A program made the translations under genes and the position numbers. The notes beneath the pieces were generated by a model. That model saw nothing but the letters and a program-made list of their open reading frames with translations. It did no database searches and was not told where the DNA came from. From positions 1,674,001-1,738,000 of the forward strand of contig NZ_CP025197.1 of assembly GCF_002844395.1 (NCBI RefSeq): 64,000 nt of DNA. Direction: 5' to 3'. Of this stretch, positions 26,082 through 35,121 are shown one piece after another. Source of the DNA: Acetivibrio saccincola (lineage in GTDB: Bacteria; Bacillota; Clostridia; Acetivibrionales; Acetivibrionaceae). Numbering within the stretch: position 1 is the stretch's first letter; each line of letters opens with the position of its first letter.

Positions 26082-26648
26082 ATGTTAAAGGGGATGTATA
26101 CAGTGAATAGGATTAATTTTGCAAACAATAGAATAATAAACCGGGTCAAAGCACTACTTGAAGAGTATTCAGAAAGCATCTCTGTTGAAGTTATGAGCAT
26201 TGTTTTGTATGGTTCCAGGGCAAGAGGGGATAATACTTCTAATAGCGACTATGAGCTTTTAATACTTCTTGCCGATGATACTCCTCTTAAAAAATTTATT
26301 TCATTTGGTGAGAATTTAAAGCTCGCACTTTTAAAAGAGAAATATATAAATGTAAAACTTCTTTTTTATACACCGGGAATATTTGAGGAAATACTTTATG
26401 AAGACGAGATTGTGGGTACATTTTTATATATGATATGTAGGGAAAATGTAATTTTATATGATAAATATGGTACATTTTTATCCATCCGGGATAGGTTACC
26501 TAATAATAATAGAAAGAGTGAAGAAATTTTTTTATCCCAGTGTGTTGAGTTTTCAAAATTATTTGGCTCTGAAAAATGGGAGAGAAAATGGGAAAGAATA
26601 CTTATGCAGTTCAGGTATCACAATAGAAGGAGAAGAGGAATATATTGA
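26082..26648 (+). CDS. MNT-type nucleotidyltransferase domain protein, orphan
   Basis: A polymerase-beta-like nucleotidyltransferase of up to 188 residues. The signature GSRARGDNTSNSDYELLIL gives the GS...DxE metal site near residues 49-66. Such proteins are often the antitoxin half of HEPN/MNT pairs that adenylylate their partner; no HEPN gene is next to it. The start is uncertain: ATG 26082 behind AAGGGG, ATG 26094, or GTG 26103 behind AAAGGGGATG. The C-terminus is helical and very basic (RYHNRRRRGIY). It stands alone between a transposon and a repeat-rich stretch, which suggests acquired DNA. Confidence 0.75.
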   Translation: MLKGMYTVNRINFANNRIINRVKALLEEYSESISVEVMSIVLYGSRARGDNTSNSDYELLILLADDTPLKKFISFGENLKLALLKEKYINVKLLFYTPGIFEEILYEDEIVGTFLYMICRENVILYDKYGTFLSIRDRLPNNNRKSEEIFLSQCVEFSKLFGSEKWERKWERILMQFRYHNRRRRGIY

Positions 26649-26962
26649 TAATTAATATAACACAAATTAATATAATTGATATAACTAATATAACAACATT
26701 AATATAGCTAATATAACTAATATATCTATTACGACTAATAATCTATTACAACTAATATATCTAAATAACAATTAATATAGACTGTTAATATATGATATAA
26801 CTTATGCAATATATGCTTTATAATACATGACTTATATAATAAGAGATTTATATTATGATATGACTTTATAAAACTTAAAGAATTTAATAAAACTTATTAA
26901 TAAATATGCTAAAATATAACTGTTAAAATATCTGCTAAAGGAAAGTTTTGGAGGATTTGGAC
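26649..26962. repeat. AT-rich low-complexity tract with degenerate AATATAACT repeats
   Basis: From 26650 to about 26830 the unit AATATAACT/TAATATA recurs about ten times with small changes, a degenerate tandem array. The remainder to murD is AT-rich. No gene is supported. The tract probably arose by slippage. Confidence 0.6.
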
Positions 26963-28366
26963 TTGAATAATAAGCTAAATGAATTTAAGACATACATAAA
27001 AAATAAAAAGGTTGCTGTATTAGGGATTGGAGTTAGTAACATACCGTTAATTAAATACTTATACAGTCTGGGTGTAGATGTAACAGCTTTTGATAAATGC
27101 TGTAAAGATGATTTATGCTGTGTCATAGACCAGTTTAAGGGTCTGGACATAAAATATAGTTTAGGGGACGGCTATTTAAAAAATTTAAAAGGATTTGATG
27201 TTATTTTCAGAACTCCGGGCATGAGATATGATTTACCGGAAATTCTTTCTGCTAAAGAGGAAGGGGCAGAGATTACTTCTGAAATGGAAGTTTTCTTTGA
27301 TGTATGTCCGGCCCGGATATTTGCTGTTACAGGAAGTGACGGTAAGACTACCACATCTACACTTATATACAAAATTCTTAAAAAACAAGGGTACAACTGC
27401 TGGCTGGGGGGCAATATAGGAACGCCCCTTTTAAGCAAAATTGATGAAATAAAAGAGACAGATATGGTGGTTTTAGAACTTAGCAGTTTTCAGCTTCACA
27501 CAATGACAAAAAGCCCTGATGTGGCAGTAGTTACAAATCTTTCTCCGAATCATCTGGATTTTCATAAATCCATGGATGAATATGTGGATGCTAAGAAAAA
27601 TATTTTTAATTTTCAGTGTGAAGAAGACAAACTGATTTTAAACTATGACAACGATATAACCAGGGAGTTTAAAAAAGAGGCAAAGGGGAAGGTTTTATAT
27701 TTTAGCAGGCAACAAGAGCCTGATAAAGGTGCCGGTTTAAAAAACAGCTGTATTTTTTATAAAGACGGGGACAGGGAAATAGAAGTTGTTAATACAAAAT
27801 CTATTTCAATACCTGGTGTACATAATATTGAAAACTATATGGCGGCAATTTGTGCTGTAATAGATTATGTGGATGTAAAGACAATACAAAAAGTTGCAAA
27901 GGAATTTAAGGGTGTAGAACACAGACTAGAGTTTGTTGGAGAAAAAAACGGCATATTGTTTTACAATGACTCCATAGCAAGCAGTCCCTCAAGAACCATT
28001 GCAGGCCTTTTGTCTTTTGACCGGAAAGTTATTTTAATTGCAGGGGGCTATGACAAAAATATACCTTATGATGAAATGGGACCACATATTGCAAAGAGAG
28101 TCAAATCTATGTTTTTAATCGGACAGACGGCAGATAAAATACATAACTCATTAAAGGATGAAATAAACCGCACAGGAAGAGGAAAAGATATATTTGTATG
28201 CAAGTGTGAAACATTAGAAGAGGCTGTAAAAAAAGCATATGATAGTGCTTTCTGCGGTGATATAATTCTAATGTCACCGGCAAGTGCAAGTTTTGATATG
28301 TTTAAAAATTTTGATGAAAGAGGAAAAAAGTTCAAGGGAATTGTTAAAGATATTTTAAATACTTAA
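26963..28366 (+). CDS. murD: UDP-N-acetylmuramoylalanine--D-glutamate ligase
   Basis: MurD adds D-glutamate to UDP-MurNAc-L-alanine in the cytoplasm during peptidoglycan synthesis. About 467 residues. The Rossmann-like N-terminal domain starts KKVAVLGIGVSN, the ATP site is AVTGSDGKTTTSTLI, and the Mur signatures (NLSPNHLDFHKSMDEYVDAK, EHRLEFVGEKNGILFYNDSIASSP) are present. TTG 26963 is preferred to TTG 26948, since GGAGG lies at 26950-26954. It stands alone rather than in a dcw cluster. Confidence 0.94.
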   Translation: MNNKLNEFKTYIKNKKVAVLGIGVSNIPLIKYLYSLGVDVTAFDKCCKDDLCCVIDQFKGLDIKYSLGDGYLKNLKGFDVIFRTPGMRYDLPEILSAKEEGAEITSEMEVFFDVCPARIFAVTGSDGKTTTSTLIYKILKKQGYNCWLGGNIGTPLLSKIDEIKETDMVVLELSSFQLHTMTKSPDVAVVTNLSPNHLDFHKSMDEYVDAKKNIFNFQCEEDKLILNYDNDITREFKKEAKGKVLYFSRQQEPDKGAGLKNSCIFYKDGDREIEVVNTKSISIPGVHNIENYMAAICAVIDYVDVKTIQKVAKEFKGVEHRLEFVGEKNGILFYNDSIASSPSRTIAGLLSFDRKVILIAGGYDKNIPYDEMGPHIAKRVKSMFLIGQTADKIHNSLKDEINRTGRGKDIFVCKCETLEEAVKKAYDSAFCGDIILMSPASASFDMFKNFDERGKKFKGIVKDILNT

Positions 28367-28464
28367 CTTATTAGTTAACGGAAATTTAAATTTTACTTAA
28401 AAAAGCCTAAACAGTAAAAAAGACAGATAATACAGGCTGGTTTAAATTACAGGAAAATTAAAAT

Positions 28465-28492
28465 AAAAAGAGTTGAAGTATCAACTCTTTTT
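28465..28492 (-). terminator. Terminator of the tRNA cluster
   Basis: AAAAAGAGTTGA and TCAACTCTTTTT form a symmetric 12-bp hairpin with a 4-base loop immediately after tRNA-Tyr on the minus strand. It could also stop plus-strand transcription coming from murD. Confidence 0.8.
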
Positions 28493-28576
28493 GGTGGAGG
28501 AGGACGGATTTGAACCATCGAAGGCTTTGCCAACAGATTTACAGTCTGCCCCCTTTGACCACTCGGGAACTCCTCC
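28492..28576 (-). tRNA. tRNA-Tyr (anticodon GTA)
   Basis: Acceptor GGAGGAG pairs with CTCCTCC, the anticodon stem encloses loop CTGTAAA (anticodon GTA), there is a long class II variable arm, and the T-arm has GGTTCAAAT. CCA is encoded. It is the last of three tRNA genes. Confidence 0.96.
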
Positions 28577-28590
28577 ACAAATATTAAATT

Positions 28591-28666
28591 TGGTGCCCAG
28601 AGGCGGAATCGAACCACCGACACGAGGATTTTCAGTCCACTGCTCTACCGACTGAGCTATCTGGGC
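28591..28666 (-). tRNA. tRNA-Phe (anticodon GAA)
   Basis: Acceptor GCCCAGA pairs with TCTGGGC, the D-arm is AGCTCAGTCGGTAGAGC, the anticodon loop CTGAAAA gives GAA, and the T-arm is GGTTCGATTC. CCA is encoded. It lies 14 bases before tRNA-Tyr. Confidence 0.96.
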
Positions 28667-28683
28667 AAACAAAATAAATTTAT

Positions 28684-28760
28684 TGGTGGGCCTTCAGGGA
28701 CTCGAACCCCGGACCTACCGGTTATGAGCCGGTTGCTCTAACCAACTGAGCTAAAAGCCC
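28684..28760 (-). tRNA. tRNA with CAT anticodon (elongator Met or Ile2)
   Basis: Acceptor GGGCTTT pairs with AAGGCCC (one G-T pair), the D-arm is AGCTCAGTTGGTTAGAGC, the anticodon stem ACCGG/CCGGT encloses CTCATAA (anticodon CAT), and CCA is encoded. It is not the initiator, because position 1-72 is a G-C pair. The anticodon arm (GGCTCATAACC) resembles tRNA-Ile2, whose C34 is changed to lysidine by TilS, as much as elongator tRNA-Met; sequence alone does not decide. Confidence 0.9.
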
Positions 28761-28782
28761 TTGTTTTAGCACAACAATGAAT

Positions 28783-28811
28783 AGTATAATAAAAAAAGAC
28801 TTTTTAGTCAA
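28783..28811 (-). promoter_or_regulatory. Promoter of the tRNA cluster
   Basis: On the minus strand TTGACT (28811-28806) and TATACT (28788-28783) are exactly 17 bases apart, 23 bases before the first tRNA. This is the best-spaced promoter in the window. Confidence 0.8.
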
Positions 28812-28895
28812 GAGTTTTTTGTAATAAGTTTTAAAAAAGCAATTAAAGATGCAATAAATGTGTACAAAACAAAGTTTTAAAGAGGTGATATTTAA

Positions 28896-29945
28896 GTGGA
28901 CTACACAAATATATTAAAAGATATAAGTACTTATCCTGGTATTTCGGGAAGAGAAGAGAGTTTTTCAAAATATATAAAAGGAATATTTGATAAGTACTGT
29001 GATGAAACTATAATTGACAGCTTTTATAATGTTATCGGGATAAAAAAAGGGTCTTCTGAAAAAAGCAAAAAAATCATGATTGCAGCCCATTTAGATGAAA
29101 TAGGTATGGTGGTAACCGGCATTGAGAAAAAGGGATTTTTAAGGTTTTCAAATATAGGGGGAATTGACCCTAAAATTCTTTTAGCCCAGGAAGTTGTAGT
29201 GCATGGAAAGAAAGATATAATCGGCGTTATTGGTGCAAAGCCTCCCCATCTGCTAAAGGATACAGATGCCAAAAAGGCGGTTAAAATACAGGATCTTTCC
29301 ATAGATACCGGACTTTCAGAAGAGGAAGTTAAAGAGTATATATCAATCGGGGATTTTGTAACATTTAAAGCAGAGCCTTTTTTGCTAAAAAACAAAAAAA
29401 TAAGTTCCAAATCCCTTGATAACCGTGGGGGAGTGGCGGTTTTAATTGATATTATGGAAAAGCTTAAAAAAATTCAACATGAATGCGATGTGTATTTTGT
29501 TGCCACATCCCAGGAAGAAGTAGGGCTTAGGGGAGCTACTGTGGCAGCATATAATATAAGACCTGATGTTGCAGTTGTTATTGATGCATGCCATGGTGCT
29601 ATTCCGGAAATGGCAAAGGACTTGGTTTTTAAACTTGGAAAGGGACCTGCCATTGCCGTAGGACCTAATTTACATGGAGATCTTACAAAAAAGTTAATTG
29701 ACATTGCAAAAGAAGAAAACATTCCTTATCAAATTGAGCCATCCCCAGGAAATACAGGTACTGATGCGTGGGCTATACAGGTTTCAAGATCCGGCATTCC
29801 AACGGTTTTAGTGTCTGTACCCCTTAAATATATGCACACAACTGTGGAAACTCTCCATTTAAATGATATAAAGTATTCAGGAAAACTTGTTTTAAAATTT
29901 ATTTTATCCATTGAAGGTGAGATAGGGGGGATATTATGTTGTTAA
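28896..29945 (+). CDS. M42 family metallo-aminopeptidase, first of three
   Basis: A 349-residue enzyme of the M42 (TET/glutamyl aminopeptidase, also annotated CelM) family. Members form dodecameric tetrahedra with two metal ions and trim peptides in the cytoplasm. Metal and catalytic motifs: AHLDEIGM, SLDNRGG, SQEEVGLRGA, VVIDACHG and KYMHTTVE. Where the other two copies have LDDR, this one has LDNR. The start is GTG 28896 behind AGAGGTGAT. It overlaps the second copy by 10 bases. Specificity differs between copies in this family and cannot be read here. Confidence 0.9.
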   Translation: MDYTNILKDISTYPGISGREESFSKYIKGIFDKYCDETIIDSFYNVIGIKKGSSEKSKKIMIAAHLDEIGMVVTGIEKKGFLRFSNIGGIDPKILLAQEVVVHGKKDIIGVIGAKPPHLLKDTDAKKAVKIQDLSIDTGLSEEEVKEYISIGDFVTFKAEPFLLKNKKISSKSLDNRGGVAVLIDIMEKLKKIQHECDVYFVATSQEEVGLRGATVAAYNIRPDVAVVIDACHGAIPEMAKDLVFKLGKGPAIAVGPNLHGDLTKKLIDIAKEENIPYQIEPSPGNTGTDAWAIQVSRSGIPTVLVSVPLKYMHTTVETLHLNDIKYSGKLVLKFILSIEGEIGGILCC

Positions 29946-30979
29946 AAGAATTAACGGAACTTTATGGAGTATCTGGAAATGAGAAAGAAGTAAGGGAGTT
30001 TATTAAATCAAAGGCAGAAAAGTATTCAGATGAAATAAAAGTTGACTCTATGGGGAATTTGGTATGTGTAAAAAAAGGCAATAATGCTAAACATAAGCTT
30101 ATGATTTCTGCACATATGGACGAAGTTGGATTTATGATAACAGGATATGGGGATGGCGGGGTTTTAAAATTTGCCACTGTGGGAGGTATTGACAGCAGGA
30201 TACTTTTGGGAAAAAGGCTTGTTGTAGGAGATAAAAAGCTTCCCGGGGTAATAGGTGGAAAGCCCATTCATCTTCAAAGTGCGGCAGAAAGAAAGAGTAA
30301 TATTAATATAAAAAATATGTATATAGATATTGGGGCAGATACCAAGGAAGAGGCGGAAAAGCTGATTTCAGTGGGAGAGTATGCGGCATTTTACAGCAGC
30401 TATACCAATCTCGGCAAAGATGTAATTAAAGCAAAAGCCTTAGATGACAGGGTTGGATGTGCTATTTTACTTGACATACTAAAGGATGAAAAATACAATA
30501 ATTTTGACCTTTATGCCTGTTTTACAGTTCAGGAAGAGGTGGGGCTAAGGGGTGCAGAAGTGTTGTCCTACAGCATAAATCCGGACATTGCTTTAGTTGT
30601 GGAAGGAACCACCTGTTCAGATGTTTTAGATGTGGAAGAACACCAGCAGTCAACTATATTAGGCGGTGGCGCCGCCCTTACAATTATGGACAGGGGGGCA
30701 TATTCCAATAAAAAGCTGGTGGAATTTTTGTACACCAACGGAAAGAAGAACAATATACCGGTACAGTATAAAACAACCACTACAGGAGGAAATGATGCAG
30801 GAAAGATTCAAACTGCAAAGGGAGGGGTTGTGGTAGCTTCTGTTTCCGTTCCATGCAGATACATTCATTCTCCTGTTTCTTTAATGAGTAAAAATGATTT
30901 TGACAGCTGCTATAAATTAGTGAAAATGGCTTTAGATGAGTTTGATAAAAATCCTGGACTTATTGACTCATTTAAATAA
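29936..30979 (+). CDS. M42 family metallo-aminopeptidase, second of three
   Basis: A 347-residue paralogue of its neighbours. It keeps AHMDEVGFM, ALDDRVG, VQEEVGLRGAE and RYIHSPV. The segment at the fourth metal ligand reads VVEGTTCSDV, with glutamate where the other copies have aspartate (VVIDACHG, AVDVTATGD); both acidic residues occur in the family and may reflect different metal use or specificity. ATG 29936 lies inside the end of the first copy behind GGGGGG, so translation is coupled. Confidence 0.9.
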   Translation: MLLKELTELYGVSGNEKEVREFIKSKAEKYSDEIKVDSMGNLVCVKKGNNAKHKLMISAHMDEVGFMITGYGDGGVLKFATVGGIDSRILLGKRLVVGDKKLPGVIGGKPIHLQSAAERKSNINIKNMYIDIGADTKEEAEKLISVGEYAAFYSSYTNLGKDVIKAKALDDRVGCAILLDILKDEKYNNFDLYACFTVQEEVGLRGAEVLSYSINPDIALVVEGTTCSDVLDVEEHQQSTILGGGAALTIMDRGAYSNKKLVEFLYTNGKKNNIPVQYKTTTTGGNDAGKIQTAKGGVVVASVSVPCRYIHSPVSLMSKNDFDSCYKLVKMALDEFDKNPGLIDSFK

Positions 30980-31060
30980 AAAAACATTTGTTTAAGTGAA
31001 TTTTAAAGTAAAATAAATAAAGAATATTTTTAAATAATTCTATATAATTCGGTAGAAATG

Positions 31061-31157
31061 ATTTTATAAAAATGGTTTTATAAAATAGTTTTATAAAATA
31101 GTTTTATAAAATAGTTTTATACAAATAATTTTATACAAATAATTTTATACAAATAAT
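31061..31157. repeat. Two adjoining short tandem arrays before the third M42 gene
   Basis: About four copies of a 14-bp unit (TTTTATAAAATAG plus one base) run directly into three copies of a related 15-bp unit (TTTTATACAAATAAT). The array ends at the ribosome-binding site region of the third M42 gene. The units differ by a few bases, so one array probably grew from the other by slippage. It probably changes the spacing between any upstream promoter and the gene. Confidence 0.8.
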
Positions 31158-31176
31158 GACACATGGAGGAGGAAAT

Positions 31177-32169
31177 ATGTTTGATTTATTAAAAAAACTG
31201 ACACAAATAACAGGTGTATCCGGAAATGAAGAAGAGATAAGAAATGTCATAATAGAAGAAATAAAAGATAAAGTGGATGAAATAACTGTTGATACTTTAG
31301 GAAACCTTATAGCTGTAAAAAAGGGAAGCGGGAAAAGAATCATGGTTGCAGCGCATATGGATGAAATTGGTGTTATAGCAACCTATATAGACGACAATGG
31401 ATTTATAAGATTTTCTAATATAGGCGGGGTGTCAAAATACAATGCAATAGGACAAAAGGTGAAGTTTGGCAACGGTACAATAGGCGCTGTTTACTATGAA
31501 GAGAAAATAGATGACATTAAAAATTTAGATTTGTCAAAAATGTATATAGATATAGGGGCAAAAGACAGGGAAGAAGCGTTAAAAAGCGTCAATATAGGAG
31601 ATGTGGCATGTTTTGTAGGTGATGCAGTAAGGCAGGGGGATATGATTATATCAAAAGCATTAGACGACAGATGCGGATGTGCAGTGGTTATACAAGCTAT
31701 AAAAAATATGAAGGAAACTGAAAATGAAATATATTTTGTGTTTACCGTGCAAGAAGAACTAGGTCTTAGGGGGGCTAAAACAGCAGCTTACCAGATTAAG
31801 CCGGATTTAGCCATTGCTGTTGATGTTACTGCAACAGGTGATACTCCAAAATGCCGTCCTATGGAAGTAAAGTGTGGGAATGGTCCTGCTATAAAAATAA
31901 AAGACAGATCTATAATTTGCCACCCTAAAGTGAAAAATTTATTGGAAAAGGCGGCAAACAAAATAAATATTCCCTATCAATTTGAGATACTTGAATTTGG
32001 GGGAACTGACTCAGGGGCTATTCATATATCCGCGGGAGGAGTTCCTTCAGGTGTCATTTCAATACCCTGCAGGTACGTGCACAGCCCTGTTGAGACGGCA
32101 AGTTTGACGGATATAGAAAATGCAGTTAAACTATTAGTAGAAAGTTTATGTTATGTAGAAAATGATTAA
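31177..32169 (+). CDS. M42 family metallo-aminopeptidase, third of three
   Basis: A paralogue of about 330 residues with the full motif set: AHMDEIGV, ALDDRCGC, VQEELGLRGAK, AVDVTATGD and RYVHSPVE. ATG 31177 is preceded by GGAGGAGG, which rules out ATG 31156 as the main start. The gene is separated from the second copy by about 200 bases that contain a tandem repeat array, so it may be transcribed separately. Confidence 0.9.
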   Translation: MFDLLKKLTQITGVSGNEEEIRNVIIEEIKDKVDEITVDTLGNLIAVKKGSGKRIMVAAHMDEIGVIATYIDDNGFIRFSNIGGVSKYNAIGQKVKFGNGTIGAVYYEEKIDDIKNLDLSKMYIDIGAKDREEALKSVNIGDVACFVGDAVRQGDMIISKALDDRCGCAVVIQAIKNMKETENEIYFVFTVQEELGLRGAKTAAYQIKPDLAIAVDVTATGDTPKCRPMEVKCGNGPAIKIKDRSIICHPKVKNLLEKAANKINIPYQFEILEFGGTDSGAIHISAGGVPSGVISIPCRYVHSPVETASLTDIENAVKLLVESLCYVEND

Positions 32170-32295
32170 AATTTCAGTTTAAATATTGTATAATGTAAAG
32201 GTATAATATTAAATGTATATTAAGAGTATAAAAGTATTGTACAAAAGGATATTAAATCAGAGATACTAGATTTTTACGGGAGGAGAATAAAAAAT

Positions 32296-34017
32296 ATGAC
32301 CAATAAAGAAAACAACAATTTAGACACCTCTGAAAAGAAGGAGAAGATATCTAATTTTATTCAGGATATTATTGATAAAGATACTGAAGAGAACAGATAT
32401 GGCAAGAGGGTACATACCAGGTTCCCGCCTGAGCCTAACGGGTATCTTCATATCGGGCATGCTAAATCAATTTGCTTAAACTACGGTATAGCTGTATATA
32501 ATAATGGTAAATTTAATTTAAGATTTGATGATACCAATCCTAGCAAAGAAGAAGTTGAATATGTGGAATCTATAATTGAAGATGTGAAATGGCTTGGAGC
32601 TGATTGGGAAGACAGACTGTACTATGCCTCAGATTATTTTGACAGGTTTTATGAATGTGCTGTACAGCTGATAAAAATGGGCAAGGCGTATGTTTGTGAT
32701 TTAAGCCCTGAAGAAATTAGGGAGTACAGGGGTACATTAACTGAGCCTGGGAAAAACAGCCCGTACAGAGACCGTTCTGTAGAGGAAAACTTAGACCTGT
32801 TTACCAGAATGAAAAATGGTGAATTTGAAGAAGGTTCCAAAGTTTTAAGGGCAAAAATAGATATGGCATCCCCAAACCTTAATATGAGGGATCCTGTTAT
32901 TTACAGAATAATGAAAGTGGAACATCACAGGACAGGGAATAAGTGGTGCATATATCCAATGTATGATTTTGCACATCCCCTTTCTGACTCCTTTGAGGGT
33001 ATTACCCATTCTATTTGTACACTGGAGTTTGAGGATCACAGACCTTTGTACAACTGGTTTTTGGAGACACTGGATTTAGAGTGCAAATCAAGACAGATTG
33101 AGTTTGCAAGGCTTAATCTAACTCACACTGTAATGAGCAAGAGAAAGCTTTTAAGGCTTGTTAAAGAGGGTTATGTAAATGGGTGGGACGACCCTAGGAT
33201 GCCTACAATATCAGGTCTTAGAAGAAGAGGCTATACCCCTTCTTCAATAAGGGAGTTTTGTTCCAGAATTGGTGTTGCAAAAAACAACAGTATGGTGGAT
33301 ATAGCTCTTTTGGAGCATTGTATAAGAGAAGAATTAAATGCAAAAGCAAAAAGGGTTATGGCTGTTTTAGACCCTCTAAAAGTGGTTATAGACAACTATC
33401 CTGAAGATTTGGTGGAAGAATTTGAAGTTACCAATAATCCTGAGGACCCTGAGGCAGGAAAAAGAAAAGTTCCTTTTTCAAAGGTTGTGTATATAGAGAG
33501 GGATGATTTTTGTGAGAATCCGCCAAAGAAGTATTTCAGGCTGGCTCCAGGAAGGGAAGTAAGGTTAATGGGTGCCTACTTTATAAAGTGTACTGATGTG
33601 GTGAAGGATGAAAACACAGGGGAAATACTGGAGGTACACTGCACTTACGATCCTGAATCAAGGGGCGGTAATTCACCTGATGGAAGAAAAGTAAGGGGAA
33701 CAATACACTGGGTGTCTGAAAAGCACGCTGTGGAAGCAGAAGTCCGCTTATATGACCACCTGTTTAGTGTTCCTGACCCGGATTCATATAAAGACGGGGA
33801 TTTTACAGATTTAATTAATCCGGATTCACTTAAAGTGCTAAAATCCTGTAAACTTGAACCTGGGCTTAAAGATGCAAAACCGGGGGATATGTTCCAGTTT
33901 ATAAGATTGGGGTATTTTTGCGTTGACAGGGTGGATTCAACGGAGGATGCACCGGTATTTAACAGAACGGTGTCATTGAAAGATACATGGTCAAAAATTG
34001 CCAATAAAGAAGCATAA
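32296..34017 (+). CDS. glnS: Glutaminyl-tRNA synthetase
   Basis: GlnRS charges tRNA-Gln directly. The class I signatures are present: HIGH in [17 protein letters not shown] and the KMSKS loop as [14 protein letters not shown] follows the first. The C-terminal anticodon-binding barrel is complete (573 residues). Many Gram-positive bacteria lack GlnRS and use the GatCAB amidation route, so its presence is a useful marker; clostridia often have both. ATG 32296 follows GGGAGGAG. I looked for a T-box leader in the 126 bases upstream and see none. Confidence 0.96.
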   Translation: MTNKENNNLDTSEKKEKISNFIQDIIDKDTEENRYGKRVHTRFPPEPNGYLHIGHAKSICLNYGIAVYNNGKFNLRFDDTNPSKEEVEYVESIIEDVKWLGADWEDRLYYASDYFDRFYECAVQLIKMGKAYVCDLSPEEIREYRGTLTEPGKNSPYRDRSVEENLDLFTRMKNGEFEEGSKVLRAKIDMASPNLNMRDPVIYRIMKVEHHRTGNKWCIYPMYDFAHPLSDSFEGITHSICTLEFEDHRPLYNWFLETLDLECKSRQIEFARLNLTHTVMSKRKLLRLVKEGYVNGWDDPRMPTISGLRRRGYTPSSIREFCSRIGVAKNNSMVDIALLEHCIREELNAKAKRVMAVLDPLKVVIDNYPEDLVEEFEVTNNPEDPEAGKRKVPFSKVVYIERDDFCENPPKKYFRLAPGREVRLMGAYFIKCTDVVKDENTGEILEVHCTYDPESRGGNSPDGRKVRGTIHWVSEKHAVEAEVRLYDHLFSVPDPDSYKDGDFTDLINPDSLKVLKSCKLEPGLKDAKPGDMFQFIRLGYFCVDRVDSTEDAPVFNRTVSLKDTWSKIANKEA

Positions 34018-34150
34018 AATTTAAAACATCAAGAGTCTTAAAAGGCAAGGACCAAAGAAGCAAAGGAATATGAAAATTCATACAGGTATTTAGAAAATCC
34101 AAGGATTTAAAAATACAGGATTTTAAAAAATTATGCAATTAAAAAAATTT

Positions 34151-34206
34151 AAAAAAAGTCTGTATGCCTTTTTGTTGAAAACTTTACGGGTATACAGACT
34201 TTTTTA
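34151..34206. terminator. Bidirectional terminator between glnS and a converging gene
   Basis: AAAAAAAGTCTGTAT pairs with ATACAGACTTTTTT around a 27-base loop. A-run and T-run lie on opposite sides, so it can stop transcription from both directions. Confidence 0.75.
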
Positions 34207-34230
34207 TTTAAAATTTATTTACTTTATATT

Positions 34231-35106
34231 TTAATATGTGAAAAATTCATATTTTCTTGCCCACTTTTGTATTTTTCCAGGCTGTATATTCACATCTATA
34301 AAAACTTCAGGGCTTATTACATGGGTAGTTCCCCAAAGAGCGAGGGATTTTACATTGAAATTACTGTATTCCCTGACACCTGCCTTTAACGGCTCAAAAA
34401 CCAATTCCCAATAATGGTTGTCAATAGAATCATATCCTTCAATGATGCAGTGAAAATCATTTTTTGGATTTTTAATAATTTTTATTTCATTATCCTTAAA
34501 GGTTAAAACCTCAGGCACTTCTTTTATATTTATGTTATATGGGAATCTCAATATATATCCTTTATCAATTGGATTTTCATTAATTGATATAAAGTTGTGA
34601 CAGTATTCTTCTGTAACAATGGTTTTCTTGCCGGTGTTTTCAAGCTGGTAATCAATTGTAAGGGTGTTGTCTTTTATTGAAAGCTTTTTTGTCATTTTAG
34701 CAGAATATCCATTGCAATCTAAATGATTAAGTATAAATGTAATGCTGTCATCTTCTTCTTTTACTACAACCTCAAAAGGGGACACTTGGTATTTATCAAA
34801 GAAAAAGTAATCAGATTCATCAGGGCGTGTTAAAAGCCCAACTCCTAATTTGAGAAATTTTTCCCCAGGCTTTGCCAAATCATATCCTATAGGAGTGTGA
34901 ATTCCAAATTCGTTGCAAAGTCCAACTCCTCCGGAGCCTTTACCCGGGATAAGTGATTCTTTAGTGCAAAAAGAATATTTGTCATCAAGGCATACATCTG
35001 TAATAAAGCCTGTCCAGTCAAAGCGGGAACCGTTGTAGCTGTTTCCCGGATAGTCTATCTCAACTTTTAGTCTGTCATTTTTTAATTTAAGAGCTGATTT
35101 TTTCAT
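34231..35106 (-). CDS. Galactose mutarotase-like superfamily protein
   Basis: A protein of about 291 residues with the all-beta fold typical of aldose 1-epimerases and related carbohydrate-binding enzymes. It opens LKNDRLKVEIDYPGNSYNGSRFDW and includes EEYCHNFISIN in the middle and ALWGTTHVISPEVFIDVNIQ near the end. True mutarotases use a His and a Glu; the assignment of these here is not certain, so the substrate is unknown. ATG 35106 is chosen because GGGGAGG stands 7 bases before it. It is a single gene on the minus strand. Confidence 0.7.
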   Translation of the reverse strand: MKKSALKLKNDRLKVEIDYPGNSYNGSRFDWTGFITDVCLDDKYSFCTKESLIPGKGSGGVGLCNEFGIHTPIGYDLAKPGEKFLKLGVGLLTRPDESDYFFFDKYQVSPFEVVVKEEDDSITFILNHLDCNGYSAKMTKKLSIKDNTLTIDYQLENTGKKTIVTEEYCHNFISINENPIDKGYILRFPYNINIKEVPEVLTFKDNEIKIIKNPKNDFHCIIEGYDSIDNHYWELVFEPLKAGVREYSNFNVKSLALWGTTHVISPEVFIDVNIQPGKIQKWARKYEFFTY

Positions 35107-35121
35107 TTCCATCCTCCCCAA

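Noticed and set aside
28473-28672. Short reading frames on both strands resembling conserved hypothetical proteins
   Set aside because: They lie wholly within tRNA-Tyr and tRNA-Phe. Such frames are common false annotations over tRNA genes.
31061-31157. Regularly repeated AT-rich units, CRISPR-like at first sight
   Set aside because: Units of 14-15 bp are adjacent with no unique spacers and no cas genes are near. It is a simple tandem array.
32170-32295. Possible T-box upstream of glnS
   Set aside because: There is no GGGUGGnACC-type antiterminator motif, no specifier loop arrangement and no terminator in the 126-base gap.
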